Below, piece after piece: positions 8,826-18,228 of a DNA stretch of 64,000 nt (the first letter of the stretch is position 1; every line of letters begins with the position of its first letter). The DNA lies in assembly GCF_042675645.1 (NCBI RefSeq), contig NZ_JBHTJH010000017.1:372001-436000 (forward strand). Direction: 5' to 3'. Position numbers and translations under genes: made by a program. The notes beneath the pieces were generated by a model. That model worked only from the letters and a program-made list of their open reading frames with translations, did no database searches and was not told where the DNA came from. The stretch is from Sungkyunkwania multivorans (GTDB taxonomy: Bacteria > Bacteroidota > Bacteroidia > Flavobacteriales > Flavobacteriaceae).

Positions 8826-10316
8826 TTATATAAACGGTTGAAGCTCATCGGCTATATTTCTATCGTTAGAAAGCCTTGGGATCTTATTCTGCCCTCCTAA
8901 CTTCCCTTTGTTTTTCATGTAATTGTTGAACCCGTCTTTCTTGACCTTGGTGACCACCAATTTTCGAAGTATCTTTCCTTGAATTAGATCAAAATAGTAA
9001 CTGTTCTGCTCTTGCATTGATGCATCCATTCTATTGATAAAATCTTCCATGTCAGAGGGTTCATTTTCGAACTCGATGAACCATTCGTGATATGGAAGTC
9101 CCTCTTCGGGGTTGATCTGTGGTGCAACTGTAAACTCATTGATGCGAATCGCTGTTCCTTCGGTCGCCTCCTTCATCGCTTGTTCTACCTCTTTTCCGAT
9201 GACATGTTCGCCGAAGGCAGAGATAAAATGCTTGATCCTGCCAGAGACAACGACCCTATATGGTCTAGTAGCTACAAATTGTACCGTATCGCCAACATTG
9301 TATGCCCATAGTCCAGCATTTGTACTTACTATCATTACGTAATTCACCCCTATCTTTACATCCTTGATGGTCATTCGTTTGGGGTGCTCGTCAAAGAATG
9401 TATCAGCTTCGATAAACTCGTAGAATATGCCTGCATCCAATTGAAGCAGCATTCCTTGTTCCTTTTGTGAATCCTGAAAGGCAAAAAAACCTTCGGAAGC
9501 TGGATATAGTTCTATACTATCTACGCTTCGGCCGATCAAGTTTTCAAATTTGGCACGATATGGCTCGTAGTTCACTCCTCCATATATGAAGAGATTGAAA
9601 TTTTTAAAGATGTCCCCTACTTTTTTTCCTGTCCTTGCTTGAAGTTTCTCAAAGTACATTTGCACCCATGATGGGATGCCACTGATGACCGTCATATCCT
9701 CATCGATCGTCTCTTCGACGATCGCATCGACTTTTTGTTCCCAATCTTCGATGCAATTGGTCTCCCAACTTGGCAATCGATTCCTTTGAAGATAGCTCGG
9801 CACATAGTGAGCGACAATTCCGGAGAGGCGGCCTAGCTTAATGCCGTTCTTCTCGTGCATTTCTGGGCTTCCTTGAAGAAAGATCATCTTACCGTTGACA
9901 AAGCTTGAGTTTCCAGTTTCTGCAATATAGAGCAGAATCGCATTTCTGGCTGCTTCAATATGGCTGGGCATGGATTCTTTGGTGATGGGGATATACTTTG
10001 CTCCCGATGTAGTGCCAGAGGTCTTTGCAAAATATAGCGGCTTTCCTTTCCATAGAACATCAGGCTCTCCAGCAACCACTTTATCAACATAAGGCCTTAG
10101 GGCCTCATAGTCTCTTACAGGAATTCTTTGGGCGAAATCCTCATACGTCTGTATATTTTTAAAATCGTGATCAACTCCAAAGATGGTATCTTTTGCTCCA
10201 GCGATAAGTTCCTTAAAGATCTTTTCTTGTGTTTCAATGGGGTGGTTGGCCCATTTAGCCACTTTCTTTTGGATACGTTTTGCAAAGATCCTTGCCGCAA
10301 AAGACTTTATTGACAT
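8826..10316 (-). CDS. GH3 auxin-responsive-promoter family acyl-adenylating protein
   Basis: This 496-aa protein is of the bacterial GH3 family in the acyl-adenylate-forming superfamily, related to plant GH3 amino-acid conjugating enzymes. The ATP-binding motif is YFAKTSGTTSGAKYIPIT (near residue 90). The second motif is ELYPASEGFFAFQ, and the adenylate/hinge region reads VVSGRIKHFISAFGEHVIGKEVE. Substrates of the bacterial members are mostly unknown, so I do not assign one. It starts 6 nt after the M23 peptidase gene and probably shares its promoter. Confidence 0.85.
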   Translation of the reverse strand: MSIKSFAARIFAKRIQKKVAKWANHPIETQEKIFKELIAGAKDTIFGVDHDFKNIQTYEDFAQRIPVRDYEALRPYVDKVVAGEPDVLWKGKPLYFAKTSGTTSGAKYIPITKESMPSHIEAARNAILLYIAETGNSSFVNGKMIFLQGSPEMHEKNGIKLGRLSGIVAHYVPSYLQRNRLPSWETNCIEDWEQKVDAIVEETIDEDMTVISGIPSWVQMYFEKLQARTGKKVGDIFKNFNLFIYGGVNYEPYRAKFENLIGRSVDSIELYPASEGFFAFQDSQKEQGMLLQLDAGIFYEFIEADTFFDEHPKRMTIKDVKIGVNYVMIVSTNAGLWAYNVGDTVQFVATRPYRVVVSGRIKHFISAFGEHVIGKEVEQAMKEATEGTAIRINEFTVAPQINPEEGLPYHEWFIEFENEPSDMEDFINRMDASMQEQNSYYFDLIQGKILRKLVVTKVKKDGFNNYMKNKGKLGGQNKIPRLSNDRNIADELQPFI

Positions 10317-10322
10317 ACGATA

Positions 10323-11192
10323 TTATTCAAAATCGATAAAATTGGTCGGGTCTACATGATAACCATCGCTCCAAAGCTCGAAGTGAAGGTGCGGGCCCGT
10401 AGAAAATTCACCTGTATTACCTACCACCGCGATCACTTCACCACTTTTAACCAATTCTCCCTGTTGTTTTATCAGTGATGAATTATGTTTATATACCGAA
10501 ATCATCCTGTAGCTATGCTCGATGATGATCACATAGCCCGTTTCGGTAGTCCATTCGGAGAATATGACGGTGCCGTCAGCTACGGCCTTTACCGGAGCAT
10601 TTGCCGCGGTGGCGACATCTACGGCATAGTGCTTTTCATTTGGGTTATACCCTTGGGTAATAGTTCCTGTGACTGGCGGAAATAATACAAAATTCGCTTT
10701 GGAAATGGCAGATTCGAACAGATTATACTTATCCTCTTGTGCTACGGCTTCTCTAAGTAGCGAATCTTGTCGATTTGGTGTAAAATCATAGCTTGAAGGG
10801 TCTATGGTGATGCCCTGTTGTATAGAATCTTCGGCAATGTCTGCACTACTTACGTCACCCATCAACACTTTTACCAAACCATCGTATCGTATGGTGTTTT
10901 GTGCTATTTGCACTTCGAGTGAGTCGGTCTTATATTTCAGTTCGGCCGCTTTCCGCTTTAAGGCTGTTGACGAATAACCCGGAATATATTCTCGTAGCGG
11001 AGTAAAGGCAATCAAAACAGTAGTGCCCGCAATTAGAAATAGTGCGAAGAGGCTTCCAAAAACAAATACGTTAAGACGCGTGAGTTTAAAGGAAACCCTT
11101 TCTTCAAAGGTATCCTCATTAAGGATCACCAAGCGATACTTATGAAGGAGTTTCCTTCTTAACTTCTTGCGTTTTGTTTCTTCTTTTACCAT
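10323..11192 (-). CDS. M23-family metallopeptidase (membrane-anchored LytM)
   Basis: This is a predicted cell-wall endopeptidase or LytM-like factor, 289 aa from the chosen ATG. A basic N-terminus leads into one TM (about residues 45-68), then a periplasmic coiled linker and a C-terminal LytM domain. The domain has zinc-site residues in HYAVDVA and HLHFELW, with GHLHF-type spacing intact, which suggests an active enzyme. An in-frame TTG at 11208-11210 could extend the protein by 6 residues, but it lies inside the -7 promoter element, so the ATG at 11190-11192 is preferred. It forms an operon with the GH3 gene. Confidence 0.88.
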   Translation of the reverse strand: MVKEETKRKKLRRKLLHKYRLVILNEDTFEERVSFKLTRLNVFVFGSLFALFLIAGTTVLIAFTPLREYIPGYSSTALKRKAAELKYKTDSLEVQIAQNTIRYDGLVKVLMGDVSSADIAEDSIQQGITIDPSSYDFTPNRQDSLLREAVAQEDKYNLFESAISKANFVLFPPVTGTITQGYNPNEKHYAVDVATAANAPVKAVADGTVIFSEWTTETGYVIIIEHSYRMISVYKHNSSLIKQQGELVKSGEVIAVVGNTGEFSTGPHLHFELWSDGYHVDPTNFIDFE

Positions 11193-11207
11193 GGTACAGG
11201 TTGTGCG

Positions 11208-11239
11208 CAAATATAGTTAAAGAAATATGTTAATACCAA
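11208..11239 (-). promoter_or_regulatory. Promoter of the M23-GH3 operon
   Basis: Minus-strand TATATTTG (11208-11215) is a perfect TAnnTTTG -7 element with a TTG 21 nt upstream (11237-11239). It decides the start codon of the M23 gene, since an upstream in-frame TTG overlaps it. The remaining 11240-11458 stretch, between this promoter and the tatA promoter, shows no convincing gene. Confidence 0.7.
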
Positions 11240-11458
11240 CAACCTTAACGCTAGTATAACAGGCTATAAGCCAATAAAGCCTTGTCCCTATTAAAATCAT
11301 ATCCGGTATTTAAGCCCACATTTCCAAAAATCGTTTTTACTCCATTGAGACAGAAACCATTTCAGGAAGTGTATGAATGGTTTCGTCTTTGCGATCTGCG
11401 AGCTTTAAATTACCTGCAAGCCTTTGTTGGCAACATACTAAAATTAACCTTAATAACG

Positions 11459-11487
11459 TTTGGTTTGCTCAAAACTTGTTACCTTTG
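11459..11487 (+). promoter_or_regulatory. Promoter of tatA
   Basis: TTTG at 11459-11462 is followed after 17 nt by TACCTTTG (11480-11487), a full match to the Bacteroidota -33/-7 pattern. It lies 21 nt upstream of the tatA ATG. Confidence 0.75.
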
Positions 11488-11508
11488 TAGCACTAATTAG
11501 AAAAAATC

Positions 11509-11700
11509 ATGATTTCATTAGGTATATTTTTAGGGCTCGTAGGCCCGTGGCAAATAGTTTTGGTCGTAGTTGTCATTTTGTTGCTTTTTGGAGGTAGAAA
11601 GATTCCAGAACTAATGCGAGGCCTTGGAAGTGGCATCAAAGAGTTCAAAGATGCGACTAAAGAAGATGACACTCCTACAAAAGTTGAAGATAAAGAATAG
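11509..11700 (+). CDS. tatA: Twin-arginine translocase subunit TatA/E
   Basis: This is the pore-forming subunit of the Tat pathway, which exports folded proteins across the inner membrane. It is 63 aa, with one N-terminal membrane helix containing WQIVLVVVVILLLFGG, the conserved FGGRKIPELMRGLG hinge, an amphipathic helix (GSGIKEFKDATK) and an acidic tail. This is the complete TatA layout. It is monocistronic between its own promoter and a strong terminator; tatC is not in the window. Confidence 0.92.
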   Translation: MISLGIFLGLVGPWQIVLVVVVILLLFGGRKIPELMRGLGSGIKEFKDATKEDDTPTKVEDKE

Positions 11701-11728
11701 ATGATAGATACTTTTTTATCCTATTGAA

Positions 11729-11757
11729 AACCCAGCCTCTGAGCTGGGTTTTTTGTT
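11729..11757 (+). terminator. Rho-independent terminator between convergent tatA and tex
   Basis: An 8-bp stem AACCCAGC / GCTGGGTT (11729-11736, 11743-11750) with a 6-nt loop is followed by a T-rich run on the plus strand. T residues also follow on the minus strand, so it can serve both tatA and tex. Confidence 0.85.
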
Positions 11758-13884
11758 TTAATCGATCATTGAAAGCTGTATTCGTTTTCGGGCCAGATCC
11801 ACCTCCATAACTGTGACCATTACGTGTTGATGTAATTTTACCACACTGTTGACATCACTGATAAATTCATCGGCCAGTTTTGAGATATGGACCAATCCAC
11901 TTTCTTTGATCCCTATATCCACGAAACAGCCAAAGTTGGTAATATTGTTAACGATTCCCGGAAGCCTCATTCCTGTTTTGAGGTCCTCGATCTTTTTCAC
12001 GTGGGGATCAAATTCGAAGATCTTGGCCGACTTTCTCGGGTCAACGCCAGGTTTCTCCAGTTCTTTTATGATGTCCTTCAAAGTTGGAAGGCCTATTCTT
12101 TCACTCACATAGCTCTGAAGTTGAATCTTCGCTATCAATTCCTTGTTTCCAATAAGGTCGCCAAGTCCAACCTTGGCGTCTTTTGCCATTTTTTCTACCA
12201 CCTTATAACTCTCTGGGTGCACGGCAGAATTGTCCAATGGATGTGTAGGGTTAATAATTCTCAGGAAGGCTGCGGCCTGTTCGAAGGCCTTTCCGCCTAA
12301 TCTAGGAACGTTTTTGAGGTCATTTCTACTTTTCAATGCGCCGTTTTCATTCCTAAAAGCAACGATATTCTCGGCGAGCTTTTCTCCTATTCCGGAGACA
12401 TAACTCAATAAAGGAGCACTTGCCGTATTTACATTTACTCCGATTCGGTTAACGCAGCTCATCACTACCGTGTCCAATTCAGTTTTCAACTTTGTTTGAT
12501 CGACATCGTGCTGGTATTGCCCAACACCGATCGATTTAGCATCGATCTTCACCAATTCGGCCAGTGGATCTGCCAATCGGCGTCCAATCGATACGGCTCC
12601 TCTTACTGTTACATCATAATTGGGAAATTCTGCTCGCGCTATCTTCGAAGCCGAATATACCGAGGCTCCTGCTTCGTTGACAACAAAAACCTGAATAGGG
12701 TGATCAAAGGCAATCTTCTTAATGAATGCTTCCGTTTCACGGGAAGCGGTACCATTACCAATGGCGATGGCCTCGATCTTATATGCATTTGCCAAAGAAC
12801 GGATCTTTTTAATGGCCTGTGTCGTTTCTCTTTGCGGTGGATGAGGATAGATATTCTCGTTGTGCAGTAGGGCCCCTTGCTGGTCTAGACAAACCACCTT
12901 GCAACCCGATTTAAACCCTGGATCGATCGCTAAGATCCTCTTTTGTCCCAAAGGTGGGGCGAGCAACAATTGCTCCAAATTGTCTGCAAATACCGAAATT
13001 GCCCGGTCGTCAGCCTTCTGCTTGGCTTCTGATAATACTTCGTTGGAAAGTGCGGGAGCCAAGAGACGTTTGTACGCGTCTTCTATGGCTATAAATATTT
13101 GGTCGGTGCACGACTCGTTATCTGTCTTTATAATGATGTCGTCGATAATATCTAGGGCCTCTTCCTTGGCTACCTCGACCTTTATTCGAACAATTCCTTC
13201 ATTCTCCGCTCGCAACATGGCCAACAACCTATGCGATGGGCATCGATTCAGGGATTCACTCCAGTCTAAATACTGTCTGTATTTCTGCGCTTCCTCAGTG
13301 TTTTCTTTGTCCTTTATCGCCTTTGACGAGATGGTTGCCTTTCGCTGAAACAAACGCCGAAGGTTTTTACGTACCAATGTATCCTCGTTGATCCATTCGG
13401 CAATGATATGGCGCGCACCTTCTAAGGCCTGATCTTCATTTGGAATGCGCTCATTGAGAAAATTGGAGGCGGCGAGACCCACATCGCTATGTTGCTGTTT
13501 CATGATGATCTTGGACAGTGGTTCGAGTCCATTTTCCCTGGCGACACTGGCTTTGGTCTTACGCTTTTTTTTGTATGGAAGATAAAGGTCCTCGAGCATT
13601 GTTAGCGTATCCGCTTTTTCGATTTTCTGCTGTAGCTCTGAAGTGAGTGCTCCCTGCTCTTCAATAGCCTTCAAAATGGTTTGCTTCCTTTTCTGAAGGT
13701 CTTCGAAAAAGGTTTTGAGCTTTATAATTTCGCCTATTTGTACTTCATCCAAGCCTCCGGTCATTTCCTTTCTATATCTGGAAATAAATGGAATCGTGGC
13801 ATCTTCCTCTAAAAGCTTAAGTGTATTTTTTATACTTCGCTCTGCAATTGGAAGTCGGTCTTTGATATAGCTAAGCGTTTGCAT
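11758..13884 (-). CDS. tex: Tex-family transcription accessory / RNA-binding protein
   Basis: This 708-aa protein has the complete Tex layout: an N-terminal helical Tex domain (about 1-200), a YqgF/RuvC-like domain (about 315-450, with ILAIDPGFKSGCK and IGNGTASRETE), helix-hairpin-helix repeats (about 470-570, including SYVSGIGEKLAENIV and VPRLGGKAFEQAA) and a C-terminal S1 RNA-binding domain (about 632-704, GMRLPGIVNNITNFGCFVDIG). Tex proteins bind nucleic acid and act around RNA polymerase. The exact role in Bacteroidota is not established. It appears monocistronic, ending at the terminator shared with tatA. Confidence 0.93.
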   Translation of the reverse strand: MQTLSYIKDRLPIAERSIKNTLKLLEEDATIPFISRYRKEMTGGLDEVQIGEIIKLKTFFEDLQKRKQTILKAIEEQGALTSELQQKIEKADTLTMLEDLYLPYKKKRKTKASVARENGLEPLSKIIMKQQHSDVGLAASNFLNERIPNEDQALEGARHIIAEWINEDTLVRKNLRRLFQRKATISSKAIKDKENTEEAQKYRQYLDWSESLNRCPSHRLLAMLRAENEGIVRIKVEVAKEEALDIIDDIIIKTDNESCTDQIFIAIEDAYKRLLAPALSNEVLSEAKQKADDRAISVFADNLEQLLLAPPLGQKRILAIDPGFKSGCKVVCLDQQGALLHNENIYPHPPQRETTQAIKKIRSLANAYKIEAIAIGNGTASRETEAFIKKIAFDHPIQVFVVNEAGASVYSASKIARAEFPNYDVTVRGAVSIGRRLADPLAELVKIDAKSIGVGQYQHDVDQTKLKTELDTVVMSCVNRIGVNVNTASAPLLSYVSGIGEKLAENIVAFRNENGALKSRNDLKNVPRLGGKAFEQAAAFLRIINPTHPLDNSAVHPESYKVVEKMAKDAKVGLGDLIGNKELIAKIQLQSYVSERIGLPTLKDIIKELEKPGVDPRKSAKIFEFDPHVKKIEDLKTGMRLPGIVNNITNFGCFVDIGIKESGLVHISKLADEFISDVNSVVKLHQHVMVTVMEVDLARKRIQLSMID

Positions 13885-14002
13885 ATTCTGGTAATTTGAA
13901 GGATATAAATTTAGGGAAGAGTTGCGATCAATCTGTAAACAAATTCATCTAATTATATACATGCGAACTAGAAGAATTTTTGGAGATGTCGGGCTTTATC
14001 TT

Positions 14003-14034
14003 CATAAAATTGCCTAGGGTTTCAAGCCTAGGCA
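14003..14034 (-). terminator. Terminator of the MltD-DUF4837 operon
   Basis: Perfect 8-bp stem TGCCTAGG / CCTAGGCA (14011-14018, 14027-14034) with an 8-nt loop, followed on the minus strand by ATTTTA. It lies just downstream of the DUF4837 stop codon. Confidence 0.7.
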
Positions 14035-14068
14035 TCTCTTTTATGGATATTGATGATCTCTTCTAAAA

Positions 14069-15043
14069 CTATTTCACGTTTAATGACCTGATGATCGCTT
14101 CTAGCTCAAAGAGCTGATCGCGCTTGTCCTTTTGCGGAGCGAAGACAAACCCTTCAACTACAATTTGACGCTCATTTTCTTTATCTTCGATGATATAGTT
14201 GACAAAGGGTCCTGCCATGAAGTTGCCTTCTAGCTCCCATCTGCCTCGAATTTCCGTAGCTGGCTTATTGTCGATGATGTCGTCGTTGATAAAGGGAGCA
14301 AAAGCCGCTTCGGTGATCATATAACTATCCTTTAAACGACCTGGAACGAAGTTCTTTCCAATAGAATCTCGCAATTTTACAAATTCTGTTACCATCGTTG
14401 AGTCTTTAGCTATAAATCCTGCTGGTAGCTCATAGACCAGAAGATTCATCGTTCCGTTGGATGTTGGCCGCTCTATCCATAGAAATTTATCCTCGTTTCT
14501 CACTGTTTTATAGACCGATGGCATTTGAAGGGTGATTCCAAACTTCTCTTCCAGGTCCTTTTGTTGATTGGGAGAAAGCAAGATCATCTGTTGCTTCTCT
14601 TTCATCTCATTTGCCTTCAAGTTGGTAATGCCCTTTTCGGCGTTTTCCTTTAGATTCTCTATGATCTCTTCGTCCGTGCCACCTGAAACCTTGATGAGTT
14701 TTTGATGTTTGGCATACACATTATCCTTAATATCAAAGTTGCTCTCCCCATTTTCGACTATGAGGATATTTCGATGTTTTGTCACCGTCCCGCTAAATGC
14801 CTTTGGCTCCAAATGTCGAAGGGTGTATATAGGCTCTGGATTCAATACCCCTATAAATTCAGCCGCGAAGATCTCGCGGATAGCATCCCCAACTTGTCCA
14901 TTCCATTTGTCATTGTCCGTGACCACCAGTACATGATTGATCATTCCATACGACTTTGGCAAATAAGCTCCCGCTTCTTTTTTGCCATCATTACACGAAA
15001 TGGCCAATAGGCCTGTAAAAAGAATAACGAAGATCGATCTCAT
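14069..15043 (-). CDS. DUF4837 family lipoprotein
   Basis: This is a 324-aa predicted lipoprotein. The signal peptide ends in the lipobox LAISC with Cys at residue 17, followed by Asn-Asp-Gly-Lys. The body matches the Bacteroidota DUF4837 family as I know it: KSYGMINHVLVVTDNDKWNG, TVTKHRNILIV, FLWIERPTSNGTMNLLVY and RGRWELEGNFMAGPFVNY. No enzymatic motif is visible. It follows the lytic transglycosylase MltD by 24 nt. Co-occurrence with a cell-wall enzyme hints at an envelope role, which is only contextual. Confidence 0.85.
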   Translation of the reverse strand: MRSIFVILFTGLLAISCNDGKKEAGAYLPKSYGMINHVLVVTDNDKWNGQVGDAIREIFAAEFIGVLNPEPIYTLRHLEPKAFSGTVTKHRNILIVENGESNFDIKDNVYAKHQKLIKVSGGTDEEIIENLKENAEKGITNLKANEMKEKQQMILLSPNQQKDLEEKFGITLQMPSVYKTVRNEDKFLWIERPTSNGTMNLLVYELPAGFIAKDSTMVTEFVKLRDSIGKNFVPGRLKDSYMITEAAFAPFINDDIIDNKPATEIRGRWELEGNFMAGPFVNYIIEDKENERQIVVEGFVFAPQKDKRDQLFELEAIIRSLNVK

Positions 15044-15067
15044 ATTTTCATTTTTTTTTGAAGGTAT

Positions 15068-16669
15068 CTACTTGCCTACAACAAGTTTCATACCTGGTTT
15101 TAGGTTATTGCTACTAATATCGTTCCAATCTTTAAGATTTTCGACTGAAATCCCAGGAAATTTTTGAGAAATACTCCACAGCGAATCACCTGCTTTTACT
15201 GTATAGGTCTTTCCTGCAACGACTGTCTTTTTCTTCTTGGTAGCGCTTATCGAGGTTTTCGTTTTGGATGCAATCGCAGGAATTCGTTTTGGATAGATCG
15301 TCAACCGCTGCCCTACACTAAGATTGTTACTTCGTAATCCATTCCATTTTTTGATCTGTGAAACTCGAACGCCATATTTGTTGGCAATCTTTCCTAGATA
15401 ATCACCGCTTCGCACGCGATAGCGAATTTTGCTATCCATTTTGAAGAATTGTGGTAATGGCTTTTCTTTTTTGGCCAGTTCTTCTTTTGCCAAAGAATAG
15501 ATCGAGTCTTCATTGGCGACGAATACCCCTAGCTTGTCCACGGGCAATCTCAGGGCATAATCCCTTCCTTCTACATAGGGGATAATATCCAGCTTATAAG
15601 ATGGGTTATAAAACTGAAGTTCTTCCACCTCCATGTTCGTCTTTTCTGCTATCTGGTCGAAGGTGATTAATTGTTTTACCCTTATCGTGTCCGAAACAAA
15701 GAATGGTCTGTCAAATTGTTTAGGCTCAAAGTTATGCTCCGTGGCAAATTCAAAAATATACATGGTGGCTAAAAATGAAGGTACATAACCAGCTGTTTCA
15801 CGTGGAAGAAATGGTCGCAAATTCCAATAATTCTCGTAACCGCCTGACCTTCTTATCGCTTTGGTGACATTTCCTGGACCAGAATTGTAGGCGGCCAAGG
15901 CAAGGTCCCAATCGCCAAAGATCTTGTATAGCCTTGAAAGGTATTGACATGCAGCTTCGGTGGCCTTTAAGGGGTCGCTGCGCTCGTCTACGTAACTGCT
16001 GACCTCTAGGTTATATTGTCTCCCTGTCCCATACATGAATTGCCAAAGCCCTGTGGCACCAACTCTACTTCGTGCGCGCGGATTCAATGCAGATTCGACA
16101 ATGGCCAAATACTTCATTTCTAAAGGGATATCATATTTGTCCAGCGCCTCTTCGAACATCGGAAAATAAAACTGGCTCACTTCCATTAGTCGGGTCAACG
16201 ATTTTCTCCGATTCTTTAAGAATCTTTTGATGACGCTCTCTAAGGAAGGATTGTACTCGACATTGAAGGGTGTGCGAGCATTCAATGACTTGAGTCGCTT
16301 TTTAAGTGTCTCGGTATCAAGTTCGGGATATATGATGGTATCATAATCCAGATTTGAAACTTCACTATAAATCGAATCGAAGAGTGAGGCGTTGTAGAGT
16401 TCTTTGATCCATAAGCTATCTATATGGGCTAACTCTTTGTTGTCCTTAAAATTTCCTTCCGTGTTTCTTTGTGGGAATTGGAAAAAACGCTTGCCTGTCT
16501 CCTTTGCGAATATTGTGTCATAGACCTTGCTGTCTTTCACAAAAGTATCATCTAGAATAGCATTCTCATCGGTTCGATCGAAGATCGAGTCTTTTATTTG
16601 ACTATAAGACAGGGTACAACAACATAAAGCAATAGTGGCCAGAAGGCCCTTTTTTATTGGGAACAACAT
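15068..16669 (-). CDS. mltD: MltD-like lytic transglycosylase with two LysM domains
   Basis: This is a 533-aa secreted murein hydrolase. A signal peptide (residues 1-23, ending SYSQ) is followed by a helical region and the SLT/GH23 domain (about 180-300). The catalytic Glu is E192 in VESALNPRARSR; GATGLWQFM and AAYNSGPGNV complete the GH23 signature. The LPRETAGYVP segment follows. Two LysM peptidoglycan-binding domains close the protein (about 417-460 and 489-532, with RSGDYLGKIANKYGV and KAGDSLWSISQKFPG). It cleaves glycan strands to 1,6-anhydro-MurNAc ends. A parS-like sequence with one mismatch is embedded in it (see findings). Confidence 0.9.
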   Translation of the reverse strand: MLFPIKKGLLATIALCCCTLSYSQIKDSIFDRTDENAILDDTFVKDSKVYDTIFAKETGKRFFQFPQRNTEGNFKDNKELAHIDSLWIKELYNASLFDSIYSEVSNLDYDTIIYPELDTETLKKRLKSLNARTPFNVEYNPSLESVIKRFLKNRRKSLTRLMEVSQFYFPMFEEALDKYDIPLEMKYLAIVESALNPRARSRVGATGLWQFMYGTGRQYNLEVSSYVDERSDPLKATEAACQYLSRLYKIFGDWDLALAAYNSGPGNVTKAIRRSGGYENYWNLRPFLPRETAGYVPSFLATMYIFEFATEHNFEPKQFDRPFFVSDTIRVKQLITFDQIAEKTNMEVEELQFYNPSYKLDIIPYVEGRDYALRLPVDKLGVFVANEDSIYSLAKEELAKKEKPLPQFFKMDSKIRYRVRSGDYLGKIANKYGVRVSQIKKWNGLRSNNLSVGQRLTIYPKRIPAIASKTKTSISATKKKKTVVAGKTYTVKAGDSLWSISQKFPGISVENLKDWNDISSNNLKPGMKLVVGK

Positions 16670-16837
16670 AACACTTAAACGGGTTTGAAGCTAAAATCGT
16701 GTTTTTTAGCTAAAATCCAAATTAATGAAGCGTTAAAAAAGGTGATTCTAGAGAGTTGATACCTTCTTTTCCACGTGCGCTATGATATCTGCTGTCGGGT
16801 TTTTAGAAACTTAACAGGTCTGACCTTTCGAAAGGTA

Positions 16838-18028
16838 CTAAGCTAAGATTGCCGCAATACCTGGTAGGGTCTTACCCTCAAGGCTCTCTAGCATCGCTCC
16901 GCCACCAGTAGAAACATAGCTCACCTTATCTTCGAATCCGAATTGCTTTACCGCCGCCACGCTATCGCCGCCACCAACGAGGGAGAATGCACCATTCTCT
17001 GTGGCCTCGGCGATGTGATTTCCGAGAGCTATAGTTCCTTTAGCAAAATTCTCAAACTCAAAGACACCCAATGGGCCATTCCATAAGATCGTTTTCGAAT
17101 CCAGTACCACCTTTTTGAAATTTTCTAAGGATTGTGGACCTGCATCCAGTCCTTGCCAGCCTTCTGGAATCTGGTCTACGGCTACAACTTTGGTCTTGGC
17201 ATCATTAGCAAAGGCATTTGCCACCTTTACATCCACAGGAAGATGTACCTGTACGCTTTTTGCCGCTGCTTTCTTTAGAATTTCTAATGCCAATTCTTGT
17301 TTGTCGTCCTCACATATAGAATCACCTATATTTCCTCCTTTAGCTTTTACAAACGTATAGGTCATTCCACCACCAATGATCAAATGGTCTACCTTATCCA
17401 AAATATTTTCAATAATGGTGATCTTCGAGGAAACTTTGGCCCCTCCCAAGATGGCTAGAACAGGTTTTTCACCAGATTCCATTACTTTTTTGATGCTTTC
17501 GATCTCTTTGGCCAATAAACTGCCGAAACATTTTCTATCAGCAAAAAATTGTGCGACGATAGTCGTAGACGCATGCGCGCGATGTGCCGTACCAAAAGCA
17601 TCATTCACATAGATATCTCCAAGTTTAGAGAGCTTTTCAGCAAAGGAGACGTCCCCGCTTGTTTCCTCCGAATGAAAACGCAAGTTTTCCAATAGCAGGA
17701 CTTCTCCAGGACTTAGATCGGCTGCTTCTTTCTCAGCTTCAGCTCCGATACAATCGGAAACGAACTTCACTTCTACACCAAGGATATCTTCTACCTCATC
17801 TATGATATGCCTAAGCGACATGCTATCATTTACCTGTCCTTTAGGCCTTCCCATGTGGCTCATTAGGATACAGCTTCCACCGTCCTCTAATATTTTTATG
17901 ATGGTCGGTTTAGCCGCATGGATCCTGGTAGCATCGGTCACCTGAAATTCCTCGTTGAGTGGAACATTAAAATCTACACGTACTAATGCTCTTTTTCCGT
18001 CGAAGTTAAAATCGTTGATCGTCTTCAT
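16838..18028 (-). CDS. pgk: Phosphoglycerate kinase
   Basis: This is the glycolytic and gluconeogenic transfer of phosphate between 1,3-bisphosphoglycerate and ADP. It is 396 aa, the normal length. Signatures are RVDFNVPLN near the N-terminus, the basic-patch region SHMGRPKG, ENLRFHSEE, NDAFGTAHRAHAS, GGAKVSSKI, WNGPLGVFEFENFAKGT and the nucleotide-binding LVGGGDSVAAV near the C-terminus. It is transcribed alone, divergent from holB. A 14-nt palindrome, ACCTTTCGAAAGGT, lies just beyond the stop (16823-16836), but no clear intrinsic terminator follows. Confidence 0.97.
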   Translation of the reverse strand: MKTINDFNFDGKRALVRVDFNVPLNEEFQVTDATRIHAAKPTIIKILEDGGSCILMSHMGRPKGQVNDSMSLRHIIDEVEDILGVEVKFVSDCIGAEAEKEAADLSPGEVLLLENLRFHSEETSGDVSFAEKLSKLGDIYVNDAFGTAHRAHASTTIVAQFFADRKCFGSLLAKEIESIKKVMESGEKPVLAILGGAKVSSKITIIENILDKVDHLIIGGGMTYTFVKAKGGNIGDSICEDDKQELALEILKKAAAKSVQVHLPVDVKVANAFANDAKTKVVAVDQIPEGWQGLDAGPQSLENFKKVVLDSKTILWNGPLGVFEFENFAKGTIALGNHIAEATENGAFSLVGGGDSVAAVKQFGFEDKVSYVSTGGGAMLESLEGKTLPGIAAILA

Positions 18029-18060
18029 TTAGTTTTATGTTTCGATTAGTCATTGGAGCA

Positions 18061-18068
18061 CAAATTTA
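18061..18068 (-). promoter_or_regulatory. -7 element of the pgk promoter
   Basis: Minus-strand TAAATTTG matches TAnnTTTG, 32 nt upstream of the pgk ATG. A matching -33 TTG is not evident. Confidence 0.5.
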
Positions 18069-18216
18069 CATTTTCTGCGGCTCTTTAGAATTGAAATCAT
18101 CGGAAAAATAAGACGTCCAATGCTTCCGAAAACGATATATGTTCATAGCTTTTTCCCATGATCGCAGGTGCTGACCAAGGCTTTCTTAAAAAGTGACTTC
18201 TGCGTGGATACTTTGT

Positions 18217-18224
18217 TATCTTTG
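18217..18224 (+). promoter_or_regulatory. -7 element of the holB promoter, four bases before the ATG
   Basis: TATCTTTG matches TAnnTTTG and ends four nt before the ATG at 18229. Because this element is centred near -7, transcription should begin at or next to the start codon, so the mRNA may be leaderless. This argues for the ATG over the in-frame GTG at 18193, which lies upstream of the element. Confidence 0.6.
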
Positions 18225-18228
18225 TGAC

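Noticed and set aside
11282..11500. 72-codon plus-strand frame before tatA
   Set aside because: It runs across the tatA promoter and has no recognisable protein features; a leader peptide is possible but unsupported.
12001..12012. TTTTTCACGTGGGGAT in tex resembling parS
   Set aside because: The right half-site matches in one of five bases only.
12860..13348. 162-codon opposite-strand frame within tex
   Set aside because: The minus-strand Tex protein is complete and conserved here; the plus frame has no family resemblance.
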